This document shows, piece after piece, positions 46,793-57,712 of a stretch of 64,000 bases of DNA. Under the pieces are notes generated by a model. That model searched no databases and was not told where the DNA came from. It worked only from the letters and a program-made list of their open reading frames with translations. Made by a program: the position numbers and the translations under genes. Where the stretch lies: contig JAFISE010000119.1 in NCBI GenBank assembly GCA_022560025.1, positions 31,513 to 95,512 on the forward strand, written 5' to 3'. The first letter of the stretch is position 1. Every line of letters starts with the position of its first letter. The stretch comes from Stagonosporopsis chrysanthemi. Lineage: Eukaryota; Ascomycota; Dothideomycetes; Pleosporales; Didymellaceae.

Positions 46793-48291
46793 ATGATCCC
46801 GCGACGCCAGGAAGAAGTCGAGCCGACGCCCTCGACGCCGCTTAGCCCGCGCAGTAGCACTACGTCGCACGACAGTCGCTTTCTCTACGACGATGACTTC
46901 TTGGAAAGCCCCGTACATTCACCAGCGAGCGTGGTGAGCGTGTGGGACGAAGGGAAAAGGCCGCGCAGCAGACTCAGACATGCCGTCGGCATCGCGCTGC
47001 TGTTGGCGACCGTTTTCCTATGGACAGCTTCGAATTTCCTAGCCAGCGTACGGGAGCACCCTGAATTTCTACTACGATGAGAAAGGAGTACTAACTTCTC
47101 CAGACCATTTTTGCAGACTCCTCCTACGATAAGCCCTACTTTGTTACCTACGTGAACACGGCTTTCTTCCTGATACCCCTGGTTCCCATGACTCTGCACC
47201 ACGTCTGGGCCGACCGCCGCAACTCCACGCGCCCCCAACCGCTCGCCGCTTCCTTACGCTCGTTCGTCAACCGTCGCGCAGGCAAATGGACGCTCCTACG
47301 CGATCACGAGTCGCCCTCCCACTCGGGCTCGCCCAGCAAGTCCCAAGACAACGAGGGCGCCGAACTGCTCCTGGGCTCCTCTACACACGGCAGCATCCGC
47401 GACCCGCTCGAGCTGCGCCCGGACGAGGGCCTCACCCTCCACGAAACCGCCAAACTCGCCCTCGAGTTCTGCGTCCTCTGGTTTCTCGCCAATTACTTTG
47501 CCGCCGCTTGCCTGTCTTACACCACGGTTGCTTCTAGCACCATCCTTGCCTCCACATCCTCCATCTGGACGCTTCTATGCGGCTCTCTGCTTCGAGTAGA
47601 ACGCTTCACAGTGCGCAAGCTAATCGGCGTCGGCGCCTCCCTCGCAGGCGTAGCCCTGATTTCCACAATCGATGTCTCCGGCGAAACAGATAACAACCGG
47701 GGGTCCTTTCCGCACAAGACGCCGCGCGAACTCGCCCTCGGCGACGTCATGGCATTTGTCAGCGCAGTGCTCTATGGCTTCTACGCCGTCTTCATGAAGA
47801 AACGCATCGGCGACGAGTCCCGCGTCAACATGCCGCTGTTCTTCGGCTTCGTGGGGCTCTCAAACGTCCTCCTCCTCTGGCCCGGCCTCGTCGTGCTGCA
47901 CCTCACGGGCATCGAACCATTCCAGCTCCCACCCACGCAGAAGATCCTCACCATCGTCCTAGTCAACAGCGCGAGTAGCCTCGTTAGCGACTTCTGCTGG
48001 GCGTACGCCATGCTGCTCACCTCCCCGCTCATTGTGTCGGTGGGTCTTAGTCTGACTATCCCGCTGAGTCTGGTGGGGCAGATGGTGCTGGATGCGCAGT
48101 ATGCGTCGTGGCTGTACTGGGTCGGTGCGGGGATGATGGTGGTGAGCTTTCTGTTTATCAACCGCGAGGAGAAGAGGGATGAGGAGGATGGGGTGCAGGG
48201 CGCGGAGCCGATTATCAATGTTGAGGGAGGGGTGAGGAGGTTGAGCGAGAGTTTCAATTCGAGGAGGAGTTCAGGGGCGAGTTTGCGGTGA
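46793..48291 (+). CDS. Drug/metabolite transporter, SLC35F-like
   Basis: Exons 46793-47047 and 47104-48291 flank a 56-nt intron with a clear TACTAAC branch site, giving 480 residues. The N-terminal 65 residues are Ser/Pro-rich and cytosolic. About ten TM helices follow, beginning GIALLLATVFLWTASNFLAS, with a loop of about 90 polar residues after the second helix. EamA/DMT-type features include the ending of the first repeat VASSTILASTSSIWTLLCG and, in the second, a Lys-Lys-Arg loop. The second half (GDVMAFVSAVLYGFYAVFMK and SLVSDFCWAYAMLLTSPL) matches the SLC35F/Thi74-like vacuolar family. The substrate is unknown. The gene converges on PUS4, with about 156 bp between stop codons. Confidence 0.87.
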
Positions 48292-48447
48292 GCGGAGATG
48301 TGGTGTGGCTGTTGTAAATGAGGAGGTTGTGGAGCGGCATTGCAGGCGTTAGGAATGGTTGCTTACACTTCTCCCGGATTCGTTGTCAATAGACGCATAT
48401 TTCGTCTTCATATTCATCTTCACAAGGGGTATCAAATCTCCTCCACC

Positions 48448-50010
48448 TCAATCCCTCCTTCCCCCATCCATGTTCTTACTATACTTCCCCCCTCCGCCAC
48501 CACCTCTCCCACCCTTCCACTTCCCCTTTCCCCTTCCTCCCTTGTAACTCCTATCGCGATCATCCTCCTTCCTCCCCTCAAGCAATTCCTTCTTCCTCGC
48601 CTCCCAACTCTCCTCACTCTCCAACTCCTCCGCCGCCCACTCCTCACGCTGCATAAACCTCTCCAGCATCCCCTCCACCTTGCCCTCCCACACCTCCCTC
48701 CCTTTCCCCAGATCCTCATACTCCAACACATTCTCGCCCCCGAGTTCGTAGTCCCCCTGCCGCGAGCGCACAAGGCTGCTCATCAGCCCCAGCGACCCGC
48801 ACGCCAGCCCGAGATCGTGGCACAGAGAGCGCACGTAGAAGCCGCTTGTGACGGTCATGCGCAGGCGGGCAGCCGGGGGCTGCGTGGCGGGGTCGATGGC
48901 CCGCGTGGCTGGGATGGCGCCGCCGGCGGACGTGCAGTCCTCGTCGACGACTTGGGCTTGCTCGACGCTGTCGGCGGGCTGTTTTTCCAGGGGCACGGCC
49001 GGCTCGGGGATGTCGGCGGGGAGCGGGTGCGTGTGGCCTGCTGTTGCGGACGGGGAGGATGGGTTGTCAGCGGCGGGGGGGAGTTGCGAGGTGGGGTCGT
49101 GGGGTTGGGGGAGCTGGGGTGCTGAGGGGAGGGCGCCGGACATGGCGGGTTCGGAGTCGGTGCGGGGTTTCTTTGGCTGGGGGCCTGCGTCTTGGACGGC
49201 GTGGTCGGAGTCGGGGGAGGGCGATGTAGGAGCAGGGTGTGAGGGGGAGCGTGCACGCTTGGTGTTACGCTGGTATTTTGCTGCGTCTACGGCGCGGATG
49301 CCCAGCAGCTTCTCTGCGCCGGCTTTACCAGCCTCGTCGACTTCGTCGGTGGGCCATGCGAACTCGTGTGTCCCTGGCTCGAGCCACTCGACCAGCTCCA
49401 TCTTCTCGACGGTTACGGGCCGCGCGGCGACGGCGGGGATGTCCTTTCCTTCACGGGCATACTCGTACATCTTCTTCCCGTCAACCTTGAGCGCGGAGAA
49501 GACGGACGGTTTTTGCATGATGTCGCCGCGGAAGTTGTCCAGCTTCTCTTCGACAAGCTCGCGCGTGACATGGGCGTAATCTGCTTTGCTAACAACCTTT
49601 CCCACGGCATCGTAGCTGTCTGTTGCGGCGCCGAAGAGAACCACGCACTCATAACTTTTTGTGCATTCGAGGAATTTCCCCAGCTCCTTCGTGCCCTTAC
49701 CCACGCCCACAATCAGAACGCCAGTCGCCATAGGATCGAGAGTTCCGCCATGGCCGAGCTTGACTTTCAGTTGGTCCATGTGCTTCTTTTTCGACCCGGA
49801 GATGAGCATCTGGCGACGTGTCGATTCGAGCCATGGCTGGAAGAGGTCGGATTTGGCGAACTCGGTCTGCAGGTCGCGCAGAACGCCGGCAGACGACGCC
49901 CACTGCGGCTTGTTGATGCCAAAGACGCCTTCGAGCACCTTCCGGCCAGCGGCGGTACTCTCTTTTGGAGGGCTAGTCATAGTGCGTCGCAGGGTGGACG
50001 CAATTGACAT
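48448..50010 (-). CDS. PUS4: tRNA pseudouridine-55 synthase Pus4 with inserted low-complexity region
   Basis: Single exon, ATG 50010, 520 residues. It should convert U55 to pseudouridine in the T-loop of nuclear and mitochondrial tRNAs. The TruB core is intact: GVFGINKPQ, the catalytic Asp D92 in HGGTLDPMATGVL, YECVVLFGAATDSYD, QKPSVFSALKVDGKKMYEYAR, and after a gap TSGFYVRSLCHDLG. About residues 265-405 form a Pro/Ser-rich insertion with basic clusters (KRARS, KKPR) that could be a nuclear signal. The C-terminal 35 residues are a Gly-Lys-Arg-rich tail, probably RNA-binding. I took the ATG at 50010; the longer frame upstream starts with a non-ATG codon. An internal second Met at residue 11 might give a non-mitochondrial form. 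Confidence 0.9.
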   Translation of the reverse strand: MSIASTLRRTMTSPPKESTAAGRKVLEGVFGINKPQWASSAGVLRDLQTEFAKSDLFQPWLESTRRQMLISGSKKKHMDQLKVKLGHGGTLDPMATGVLIVGVGKGTKELGKFLECTKSYECVVLFGAATDSYDAVGKVVSKADYAHVTRELVEEKLDNFRGDIMQKPSVFSALKVDGKKMYEYAREGKDIPAVAARPVTVEKMELVEWLEPGTHEFAWPTDEVDEAGKAGAEKLLGIRAVDAAKYQRNTKRARSPSHPAPTSPSPDSDHAVQDAGPQPKKPRTDSEPAMSGALPSAPQLPQPHDPTSQLPPAADNPSSPSATAGHTHPLPADIPEPAVPLEKQPADSVEQAQVVDEDCTSAGGAIPATRAIDPATQPPAARLRMTVTSGFYVRSLCHDLGLACGSLGLMSSLVRSRQGDYELGGENVLEYEDLGKGREVWEGKVEGMLERFMQREEWAAEELESEESWEARKKELLEGRKEDDRDRSYKGGRGKGKWKGGRGGGGGGKYSKNMDGGRRD

Positions 50011-50287
50011 GGAGTGGATGTGTAGCTTGAGCAACTGAAGCTTTGGGATCTGGATATTTTTCCCCAACCCTGACGACGCCAAGCCTGGAGAAGGGTAACG
50101 GCGCGCTAGCGGGCGATCCCATGTGAATTGTTTGCAGCCTTGCACGTGTGCCGCTTACACCTCAACCACAACTTTTTGCGCCGCCACGCGCAGACCGACG
50201 CTCGCTCATAAGAAGAAACCAAATCCAGTAGTCGCGCTTTAAGTTTGTATTCCCTGCATAGCGAGCAAACACCGTCCCACCGCCGTC
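50011..50287. promoter_or_regulatory. Divergent promoter, PUS4 and Cwc23-like gene
   Basis: A 277-bp spacer separates the start codons of two divergently transcribed genes for RNA processing, so both promoters must lie within it. No specific element was identified with confidence. Confidence 0.6.
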
Positions 50288-51436
50288 ATGGGCGACAACT
50301 TCAAGGACCTCGAAGAGCTTGCGCGCTCGACAACTGAAGACTACTACGAACTATTGAGCGTACCCTTCGATGCAGAGGAGTCGGTCATCAAGCGCGCATA
50401 CCGTAAAGCCTCGATTCGGTACCACCCCGACAAGAATCCAGACAACAAAGATGCCGCCGACATGTTCATTGCCCTGGGATGGGCGCGCGATATCTTGATA
50501 GACCCCAAATTGAAAGGCGAATACGACCGCGCGCGCACACGGCGGCGCGAGAAAGCATTCCAAGATGAGCTGCTCAGCGGCAACAGACGCAAGATGAAGG
50601 AGGAGCTCGAGCGGCGCGAACGGGAAAGCGCAGACTTCGGCGCGAGTTTGAAGCGGAAACGCGCTGCCGATCTGAGCGAAGCCGAGAAGCGGGAGCAGGA
50701 GATTCAGCGCCTGGCTGAAGATGGGAAGAGGCGGCGCAAGGAAGCGCAGGACCGCAAGGACAAGGCGCGCAAAGACGAGGAAGCAGCTGTAGCAGAACCC
50801 GTCAGGAGCCCTGAGCCGCAGCCCCCGAGGCCTGGCGACTCAGCTGAGTTGGATCGCACCATCAAAATTCGATTCCATCGCGAGGGCGAGACAGCGACAT
50901 GGGACAAAGACACGATACGCAGCATGTTCAACAAGTACGGCAAGATCGACAGCATCATCATGGGCAAGGACAAGAAGCTCAAGCTCGAGGGCGAGAAGCA
51001 CCGCAAGCTGGTCGCCATGGTCTTCGTCGTGTACAGCCGGCTCGACCACTCGCACGCCGCTGTCTCAGACGCGAAGGCAGACCATCCCCTGCTCGACTCT
51101 GTCGCCTGGGCAAACGGCGAACCCGATCTCTCATCCGCAACACATACAAACGGTACTTCGACTACTGCGTCAAAACCTCCATCCCAGAATCCCGCCCCAC
51201 AAGCCCCCTCAACCCCGGCTCCGCCATCAAAATCGTTCCGCGCTTCGTTCAATTCTAACCTGGGGACTGGCGCGGGCGCGACGCCGCTCGGCACGCCAAA
51301 ATTCTCATTCAGCCCCAAGACGCCCAGTCTGGAGGAAGTTACTATGATGCGGTTGAAGAACGCGGAGAAGAAGCGGTTGGAGGAGCAGATCAGGAAGAAA
51401 GAAGCTGCCGAAGCGGCGCAGGAGGCTGCTGTTTAG
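50288..51436 (+). CDS. J-domain and RRM protein, Cwc23/DNAJC17-like splicing factor
   Basis: Single exon, ATG 50288, 382 residues. Residues about 17-85 are a J domain with the HPD motif in RYHPDKNPDN. A charged coiled-coil of Arg/Glu/Lys (about 90-175) follows. Residues about 195-285 are RRM-like (TIKIRFHREG, IRSMFNKYGKIDSI, LVAMVFVVYSRL). A Thr/Ser/Pro linker and a basic coiled end complete it. J domain at the N-terminus with a later RRM matches Cwc23/Cwf23 (DNAJC17), which works with spliceosome disassembly factors in the nucleus. Intron-rich fungi keep the RRM, unlike budding yeast. The assignment is by architecture. Confidence 0.87.
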   Translation: MGDNFKDLEELARSTTEDYYELLSVPFDAEESVIKRAYRKASIRYHPDKNPDNKDAADMFIALGWARDILIDPKLKGEYDRARTRRREKAFQDELLSGNRRKMKEELERRERESADFGASLKRKRAADLSEAEKREQEIQRLAEDGKRRRKEAQDRKDKARKDEEAAVAEPVRSPEPQPPRPGDSAELDRTIKIRFHREGETATWDKDTIRSMFNKYGKIDSIIMGKDKKLKLEGEKHRKLVAMVFVVYSRLDHSHAAVSDAKADHPLLDSVAWANGEPDLSSATHTNGTSTTASKPPSQNPAPQAPSTPAPPSKSFRASFNSNLGTGAGATPLGTPKFSFSPKTPSLEEVTMMRLKNAEKKRLEEQIRKKEAAEAAQEAAV

Positions 51437-51959
51437 GAGAGGAAGACGGGACTGGCTGCGGTCAGCTGGAGCATGGAGGTGTTTTTGTTTTGAGATACCC
51501 TTTTGAAATAGATTTTGATGCTTTTTGTGTGCTACTTGTTGGTTGTGGTCTCTTTGTGTAGGGTTGGCCTGTGCTCTGGCTGGGAGACTGCGCGCCGCTT
51601 GCTTGGACCGCCGCTGTAATCGTGTAGCCTGGACTGTTACCTAGGCCATCAGACGCTGAGTGTCGATGAGGAACAAGCACATGCATCCATGCATAGCACC
51701 TGCATGAAGCTTTCCCGAAATGGCTAGTGTCGTGCTTGCACCTGCAGGCCCATAGAGCTGGAGCGATATAACAGCTCACTTCACACTGCTTCACACTCGT
51801 AGACTCGTTCAAAATTATCAGGAGGGTTCTACCAGATATAAGGCAGTCTTCCCTGCAGGTGGACGATTTGCAACCAAGGCGTACCATGACGTTCAAATTT
51901 GAGGGCATGTTCTAAGAGCATTTATCCTCTTACAATTCAAACAAAGGACAAGCGTCAAA
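51437..51959. other. Intergenic, 0.5 kb
   Basis: 3' end of the J-protein gene and promoter of the HET-domain gene. The open frame on the minus strand (51462-51908) lacks any domain. Confidence 0.55.
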
Positions 51960-54092
51960 ATGGCATATCCAAGTGACCAGCCGACGCTGACTGAGGACGG
52001 GCTCTGCGACCGCTGTGCCAGCATCGCCTGGGACGAAATGGCATACGCCATAGCAAAGCATTTCCCCATGCTCCGCCGGGTGACAAATCAACGACTTGAA
52101 TTCTTTGATATGAACACTACGATCAATGACACGAAAGGAGCACTCGAGGCATCTCCATGTCGATTCTGTCAGCTCCTCGCAAAGGCACTGGCAGTGCATA
52201 GTCTAGCTACTCCAGGTCAGTTGGAGTGCGTGCACGACGGTTCCTCAATGGTGTCGATTCAAATGGAGTCGATGACATCGGCGCTTGCAGTCACGCTGGA
52301 CGATGTCACAAGAGCGGAAAAGATATTCATGAAAGAGTACGAAAATGTCATCACGGTGGACTATGGGTCCCTCAAGGCTGATCTGCAGTCGTGCGAGCGA
52401 GATCATCCTGATTGCGTTTCTGATGTTCTTGGGGATTTGCCTGGCTTTAGACTCATCGATTGCGGGACACGGATTGTGGTGGCAGCGTCAACTACGACTG
52501 CTGCTGAGCAAAACTTTGGGTACCATTATGTGGCGTTGTCCTGTGTCTGGGGACCGAAGCCGGACGAGTCTCGCGTTAATGCGAAGGGTGCGTTGGAGAG
52601 GATGCCTCGTACGATTGACGACAGCATAGAGTTGTGCCGAGCCCTGGGTTATAGATACTTGTGGGTAGACAGATATGTAAGCGGTCTGCTTGTCAGTGTT
52701 GAAACATCAAGCTGACAAACGAAGTGTATTGACCAGAAGAATGAGAAAGAAAAGGCAATTCAAATCGCCAACATGGGAAGAATCTACTCGTCAGCCCAGC
52801 TCACCATCATCGCCTCCGTCGGCGACGATCCCTCATACGGTCTCCCAGGCCTCACCCCCAGCAATTCAGAAACCCCCTTCATTTACGAACGCATCAAACG
52901 CCTTACAATCTCTCTCCGACCCCTGAGCTCCATCGCCAGTATCGCAGCCTCCAAGTGGGCAACCCGTGGCTGGACCTACCAGGAAGGCTACCTTTCCCGC
53001 AAACGTCTCTTCTTAACTCACAAACACATCCACTACATCTGCAACACCACCACCAGCGGCTCAGCACTGCACCGTTTCCTCCCGCGTCCGAGCCAGCGCC
53101 CACAACCAGCGAAGCCCTACTCGGAAGTCAGCACATGGACCTTCCGCCTCGCGCCGCTGACACGCAACCTCGAAGCATACAGCGCACGCCAACTGTCCGT
53201 AGCTAACGATGCGCTGAACGCGATAACAGGGGCGCTGAACGTGCAGGTCTTGCACGAGCTGCCCGTCCATCACATCTGGGGCGTACCCTTGTTCGAGACA
53301 GACATAGACTTTGATCTCAGCTCGGCGCGGAGCTTATCAAAGGGACGACTGCCCCCAGACGCACCTAGGTCCGTCGAAATCCTTTTACAATGGCACCACC
53401 ACGCCCCATGCCGACGCAGACCAGAGTTCCCCAGCTGGTCTCCCCTCGGCTGGGAAGGAAAGGTGTACTACTTCCCCTGGCCGCGCCAGATCCACATCGG
53501 TGCCTACCTCACCATCCACAACCTCCACATATCAGACCCCCCAGATCTAGCATCCACCGCCGCAGAAACTCTCCATCCCCCTTCGTATACAATAAAAGCC
53601 TCTCCGCGCTTCACCCTCTCTCCCCCCGGTACGCCACACCTCGACCTCACCATGCCCACTCTCCCACTCTCCCCCGTCACCGTCCGCTGGCCCCCGAACA
53701 GCTTGCAAAAAGGCTACTACGACAACGGTCTTCACGTCGCAGTGTCGCTGCAAAACGGGACCGAAGTGCTTTTCCCCGTGCAGTGGAGTCGCGACCCCGC
53801 AGCAGACACGCCGTTACTGGGGGCGTTGTTTGCGAGTGAGCGGAAGATGGAGAAGATGCGAGCTTCGACTGCTGTGTTTGTGCTTGAGCAAAAGGGGGAG
53901 GAATGGGAGAGGATTGGGTTGTGTATCTTCCGCGGGTCGGAGGTGAGGGTTACGAGGGAGGAGAAGAAGGGGGTGAGCGGGGCGAGCGGGGTGGTGGAAG
54001 TTGAGAATTGGGAGGGGAGGTATGTCAGTATGCGAGAGTGGATGGATCTGGCGACTGTGCAGCGGATATCGATTGGGTCGTTTTGTTTATGA
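51960..54092 (+). CDS. HET-domain (heterokaryon incompatibility) protein
   Basis: Exons 51960-52676 and 52725-54092 flank a 48-nt intron (GTAAGC...AAG) and give 694 residues. The HET domain (about 190-350) shows YVALSCVWG, the block LGYRYLWVDRYCIDQ formed across the intron, MGRIYSSAQLTIIAS, and RGWTYQEGYLSRKRLFLT. The N-terminal 180 residues are Cys-containing (LCDRCAS, SPCRFCQLLA), a pattern seen in many HET proteins and perhaps a small metal site. The C-terminal half is divergent and ends IGSFCL. HET proteins can trigger cell death after non-self recognition, but most genomic copies are untested. The C-terminal coding region is markedly C-rich, with long runs of CCC codons. Confidence 0.9.
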
Positions 54093-54224
54093 AGTGTTCT
54101 GATATCCGGTATTGTCGGTTGATAGTCCTGTCCTCCGTTCCCACGATCCTCCATCCTTCATCCAGTCATCCCTCCATCCCTTCTCTGAATTCCCGACCAT
54201 GATCCTTATACCCCCTGTCTACCC

Positions 54225-55485
54225 TTAAAACGATGCACCACACTCTCCAACAGACCCCTCAGCTATAACTCCAGGCCCCACCGTTCCCCTCGCTCCCTCA
54301 ACTTGACTCGCCTCCTGCACAGCTCCCTTCTCAGGCTGCTCCCACGCCACGTGGAAATCACTCGTGCAACCGCCTGCAGGCGAGGGCCTCCCACAGCACG
54401 GCCACAGAAACGCCCTGGCGAAGACCTGGCGGTTGCGCAGCGTCTGCATCGGGCCGTTGACGTTCTCGTCCCAGGTCATCCAGAGGGGGTCCCTAAAGTC
54501 GGGAGTGGGGAGTCGGTCTATTTCTAGTTAGCAAGGAGTGACGTGTGGTGGAAGGGGTTTTGCAGGAAACATACATAGGTGCCTCATGCAGCTGAACTCA
54601 TGGTTACGTGCTTTAAGGTAGAATTCGTTGCAGATTTTGCAGAGGTCGTGCGCGTCGGTGATTTGTGGTTGCTCTTGTCTAGCCTTGGTGGAAGAGGGCA
54701 GGGGTATGGCAACGGGGATCATCTGCCACGGGTCGGCCATGGGTACTTGGTAAAGGGCCGGGTCGCTGTTGGTGTTGGTCAGCAAACCATTTTGGACAGA
54801 GCCATTTTGTACACTTCAGAGGAGCAACATGAACAACAGGGGTGGTGGAAGGCTACTTACATGTTTGACCCTGTCATGGCGAGATCCGGGTGGGGAAGGA
54901 CGTTCCTGATCTTGTCAGCCGTGACTGATCGGTCAAATCTCTTGTTGTCTCCGAGTCTACGCACTGCTGTACCCCATTCATCATGAAGTTCTGCTGGAAT
55001 GCTCTGTTCGTAGCGATGTTAGCCACTGTAATCCTGCACGAAAGTACGAAAGCAACGAAGTAATGAACAGTAACCTACCCGTCTCCCAAACCCATCGTGA
55101 AGTCTTGCTGAACGAAAAGGTTCCTGCCGTCATTAGCGATCGTCATCTATCAGCCGACCAGGAGTTCTTTTGTCTTCGAATCGGCAACATGAGAGGGGAA
55201 ACGAAATAACACTCACTGCTCAGCAACGGCCTGCCCAGCCAAGTCCACACCGCCAACCTGGTTGCCCAACACAGGCGACTCGCCAAATCCTCCCAAGGAG
55301 CTGTTGGAGTCCCACTGCAAGTCAAGACCCACTTGTGTAGGCGCCATCGATGAGTTCTCCGGGGGCGAGAACCACTGCGGATCCACCATCGCGGGCTCTG
55401 AAACCTCGTCCGGCTGCAGCTGTTGCTGCTGCTCGACCGTGGATGGAGACCCGATGGAACGATTTGAGTGACCTTGGTCACTCAT
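54225..55485 (-). CDS. Putative zinc-binding protein of unknown function
   Basis: Five exons: 55485-55217, 55123-55079, 55001-54861, 54765-54575 and 54517-54225, giving 312 residues with every junction in frame. The N-terminal 90 residues are Gln/Ser/Gly-rich. A middle segment (GIPAELHDEWGTAVRRLGDN) is charged. The C-terminal part has closely placed C and H: CKICNEFYLKARNHEFSC-x-R-H, then WPCCGRPSPAGGC-x-S-D-F-H, which looks like a C2H2/CCHC-type metal site of a kind I cannot name. The exon 3 acceptor is ambiguous: only the AG two bases downstream of the first candidate keeps the long frame open. The exon 5 acceptor is likewise the later of two. I do not recognise the family. Confidence 0.72.
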
Positions 55486-55810
55486 TTTGAGATGAAGGCG
55501 TGGAAAGAAGTTGTGATCACATATGTGGATAGACGTCTTTGCAGGGAAGTGTGACAGAGTGAAGTAGAAGGTTGATGGGTGGGAATATTATGGTGATATT
55601 AGTGCGAGGAGTTTGTGGGCTACAGAGACGGTAGCGATGACCCTGGGTTAATTTCTTTTGGGAAGTGTTGACTGAAAATGGGCGTTGGGTGAATATTTCA
55701 GTTGGACAAAATGGGGAGGTGAATAACTCGATTGCACTCAGGCAGCGACGCTAGCACGTTATCAAATTTCTCCGCAAGGAAAGAACAGCGGCTACAACAT
55801 GTGCTTGATC
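55486..55810. other. Intergenic, 325 bp
   Basis: Promoter of the putative zinc-binding gene and 3' end of the DUF3433 gene, both minus strand. No frame of note. Confidence 0.55.
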
Positions 55811-57712
55811 TCAGGCCAGTAGCTGCTTTGTCTCAACCTGCCACTTCCCATGCACTTGCCTTGTTGCAAATTTCACGTGCCAACTTTTGACAGTTTTCAT
55901 CCTCTCTCTTTCGCTCATTCCGCGCAACCCGGGCCAGAGCTCCGTATTTCCGGCCATCCAAATCACGTCAGCAATGCACTCTGGTGCGTCTGCGACGTTG
56001 TATTTCTTCTTGACCCTCATGACCCACAAGATGACTCCAGGCATAGTCACAATCATCATAGAAAGTATGACGATACAGAAGTAGACCGATACCTGAAAGG
56101 CCGTGTAGGCAGTCGCATCTGTGAAAGGGACAGTATTGAGTGTGACAACCAATAATTCGCTGAGCACAGCCATCAGCGTCACCGGTCCTAGCAGTCCATG
56201 TCCCCAGATTCTGCGGCTGAATAGCGCCGTGACTGGATGGCTATGAGTCGGCATTAGTACGCTCTTCTGTGCCGTCGCTCCTTCTGGCGCGGCTAGAGCA
56301 ACGTAAGGCGACATCCTTCGCATGTATTTTTCGATCCAGGCCCAATAGAACTTCGTGCCGAGTCCGAGACAGGTCATGAAGAGGCGGACTCCAAAAGACT
56401 CACTGTTCATGAAGTCCTCGATGGGGTCGTTTGTGCCGGGCTTGCTGACGAAGGCATAGTACACAACGAGTGAGAGAATAGCGACCTGGTAGATAATGAA
56501 TGCTGCAAGGGATGTAGGACGCATCTCCCAGTGACTTCCTCTTTTAGAGGCTGCAAGTGAGGTTTGACGAGGTTGGTACAGCTGGAGCATGGATTCTTGC
56601 ACCGCTGGGGTTACTTCAACAATCGAAGCTGCCCTATCGAGTTCAGACGATGAAAGAGCAAATCGGCGACCTGGATACTGTAGCGACTGCGGGGACGCGT
56701 GCGCCAGTGTCAAAGTTGAAAGCGCCGCAATACCGGCGATGCTCGTGGCCTCTGCGACCAGACCCGAGGGACGGCGGCGCAGTCTGACCATAAGCATCGC
56801 AGTACCAAATAGAACGGCTAGCAGAGCACCACCCAACACGAAGCCTAGAGCGGGCTGCACTAGTGTCTTCATCTCGCAATCCTCATTCGAACCGCCTCCT
56901 GCATCTACGACGACGCCGCATCCATCGCCGACGCCTATCAGGTGGATCGTTTCGGCCGCAAAGAGCGTCACGACAGTAAGCAACACCGCATTGCCCGCAC
57001 CGATGCACGTCAGCCAGTGCTTCGCGCGAAAGCTTTTGGTGAACACAACTGGAAGCATATCAGCCGAATACGACAGGAACAACGAGTCCTTCGGCTGCGC
57101 CCCACCCTTCTCCGCAAGCTGGTGGTAAGGTTCCATCTCCTTTAGTCTGGCAAAGACACAAGACCACCATATGCCCAGCAGGATGGCCAGTAGGGTTGGC
57201 GCATAAGCTGCTGCGAAGTAGGAGGCAGCAGGCGAGGTGAAGCTGCCCGGGGCAGGAGCAGTTGCATTGGGCAACATTGTAGGATTCGTCCAGCTTCCTG
57301 GAGCCGGCGCGCAGGTCGCACCTGGCGGACAGCTGGGGCTTGAGGATTGTGGACGGGCTTCGCGTTTTGCATGCGCCGAGTCTGCAGCGGGTGGCTCGAA
57401 TCCGTGGGCCTGGAGATAGGTGACTGAGACTGCTTGTAAAAGAGCGAATATAATGGAAATGATGATGCAGAATGCGACCAGGGAGCCTGTGCGTAGTGCC
57501 TTGGGTATGTAATATTTTGTCCTTGAAGCTGTTTCTTTATGTTTCTGCTGGACGAAAGCCTCCTGTACCATAATCAAAGGCTTTGCCTCCTGTTGCGATG
57601 TATTCAAATTGTCGGACATCTTTCGAATGACCTGATGGTCGTATCGGGTGTGTTGAGTCTCAGCCTGGTCACGCATGAGTTGCTGCATAACAGCTTGCTC
57701 ATGTGCAGCCAT
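55811..57712 (-). CDS. DUF3433 fungal membrane protein
   Basis: Open frame from ATG 57712, 633 residues. The architecture is two similar halves typical of DUF3433. The first has a helix (SLVAFCIIISIIFALLQAVS), then an extracellular Pro/Ala loop, a helix AYAPTLLAILLGIWW, RLKEMEPYHQLAEKGGA and helices at about 225-300. The second starts with SLAAFIIYQVAILSLVVYYAF and repeats the pattern to VILWVMRVKKKY. Six or more TM segments in all. The function of the family is unknown. An upstream acceptor just before 57745 could add an N-terminal exon, since an in-frame stop separates it from anything further; I see no better start. Confidence 0.8.
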   Translation of the reverse strand: MAAHEQAVMQQLMRDQAETQHTRYDHQVIRKMSDNLNTSQQEAKPLIMVQEAFVQQKHKETASRTKYYIPKALRTGSLVAFCIIISIIFALLQAVSVTYLQAHGFEPPAADSAHAKREARPQSSSPSCPPGATCAPAPGSWTNPTMLPNATAPAPGSFTSPAASYFAAAYAPTLLAILLGIWWSCVFARLKEMEPYHQLAEKGGAQPKDSLFLSYSADMLPVVFTKSFRAKHWLTCIGAGNAVLLTVVTLFAAETIHLIGVGDGCGVVVDAGGGSNEDCEMKTLVQPALGFVLGGALLAVLFGTAMLMVRLRRRPSGLVAEATSIAGIAALSTLTLAHASPQSLQYPGRRFALSSSELDRAASIVEVTPAVQESMLQLYQPRQTSLAASKRGSHWEMRPTSLAAFIIYQVAILSLVVYYAFVSKPGTNDPIEDFMNSESFGVRLFMTCLGLGTKFYWAWIEKYMRRMSPYVALAAPEGATAQKSVLMPTHSHPVTALFSRRIWGHGLLGPVTLMAVLSELLVVTLNTVPFTDATAYTAFQVSVYFCIVILSMMIVTMPGVILWVMRVKKKYNVADAPECIADVIWMAGNTELWPGLRGMSERERMKTVKSWHVKFATRQVHGKWQVETKQLLA

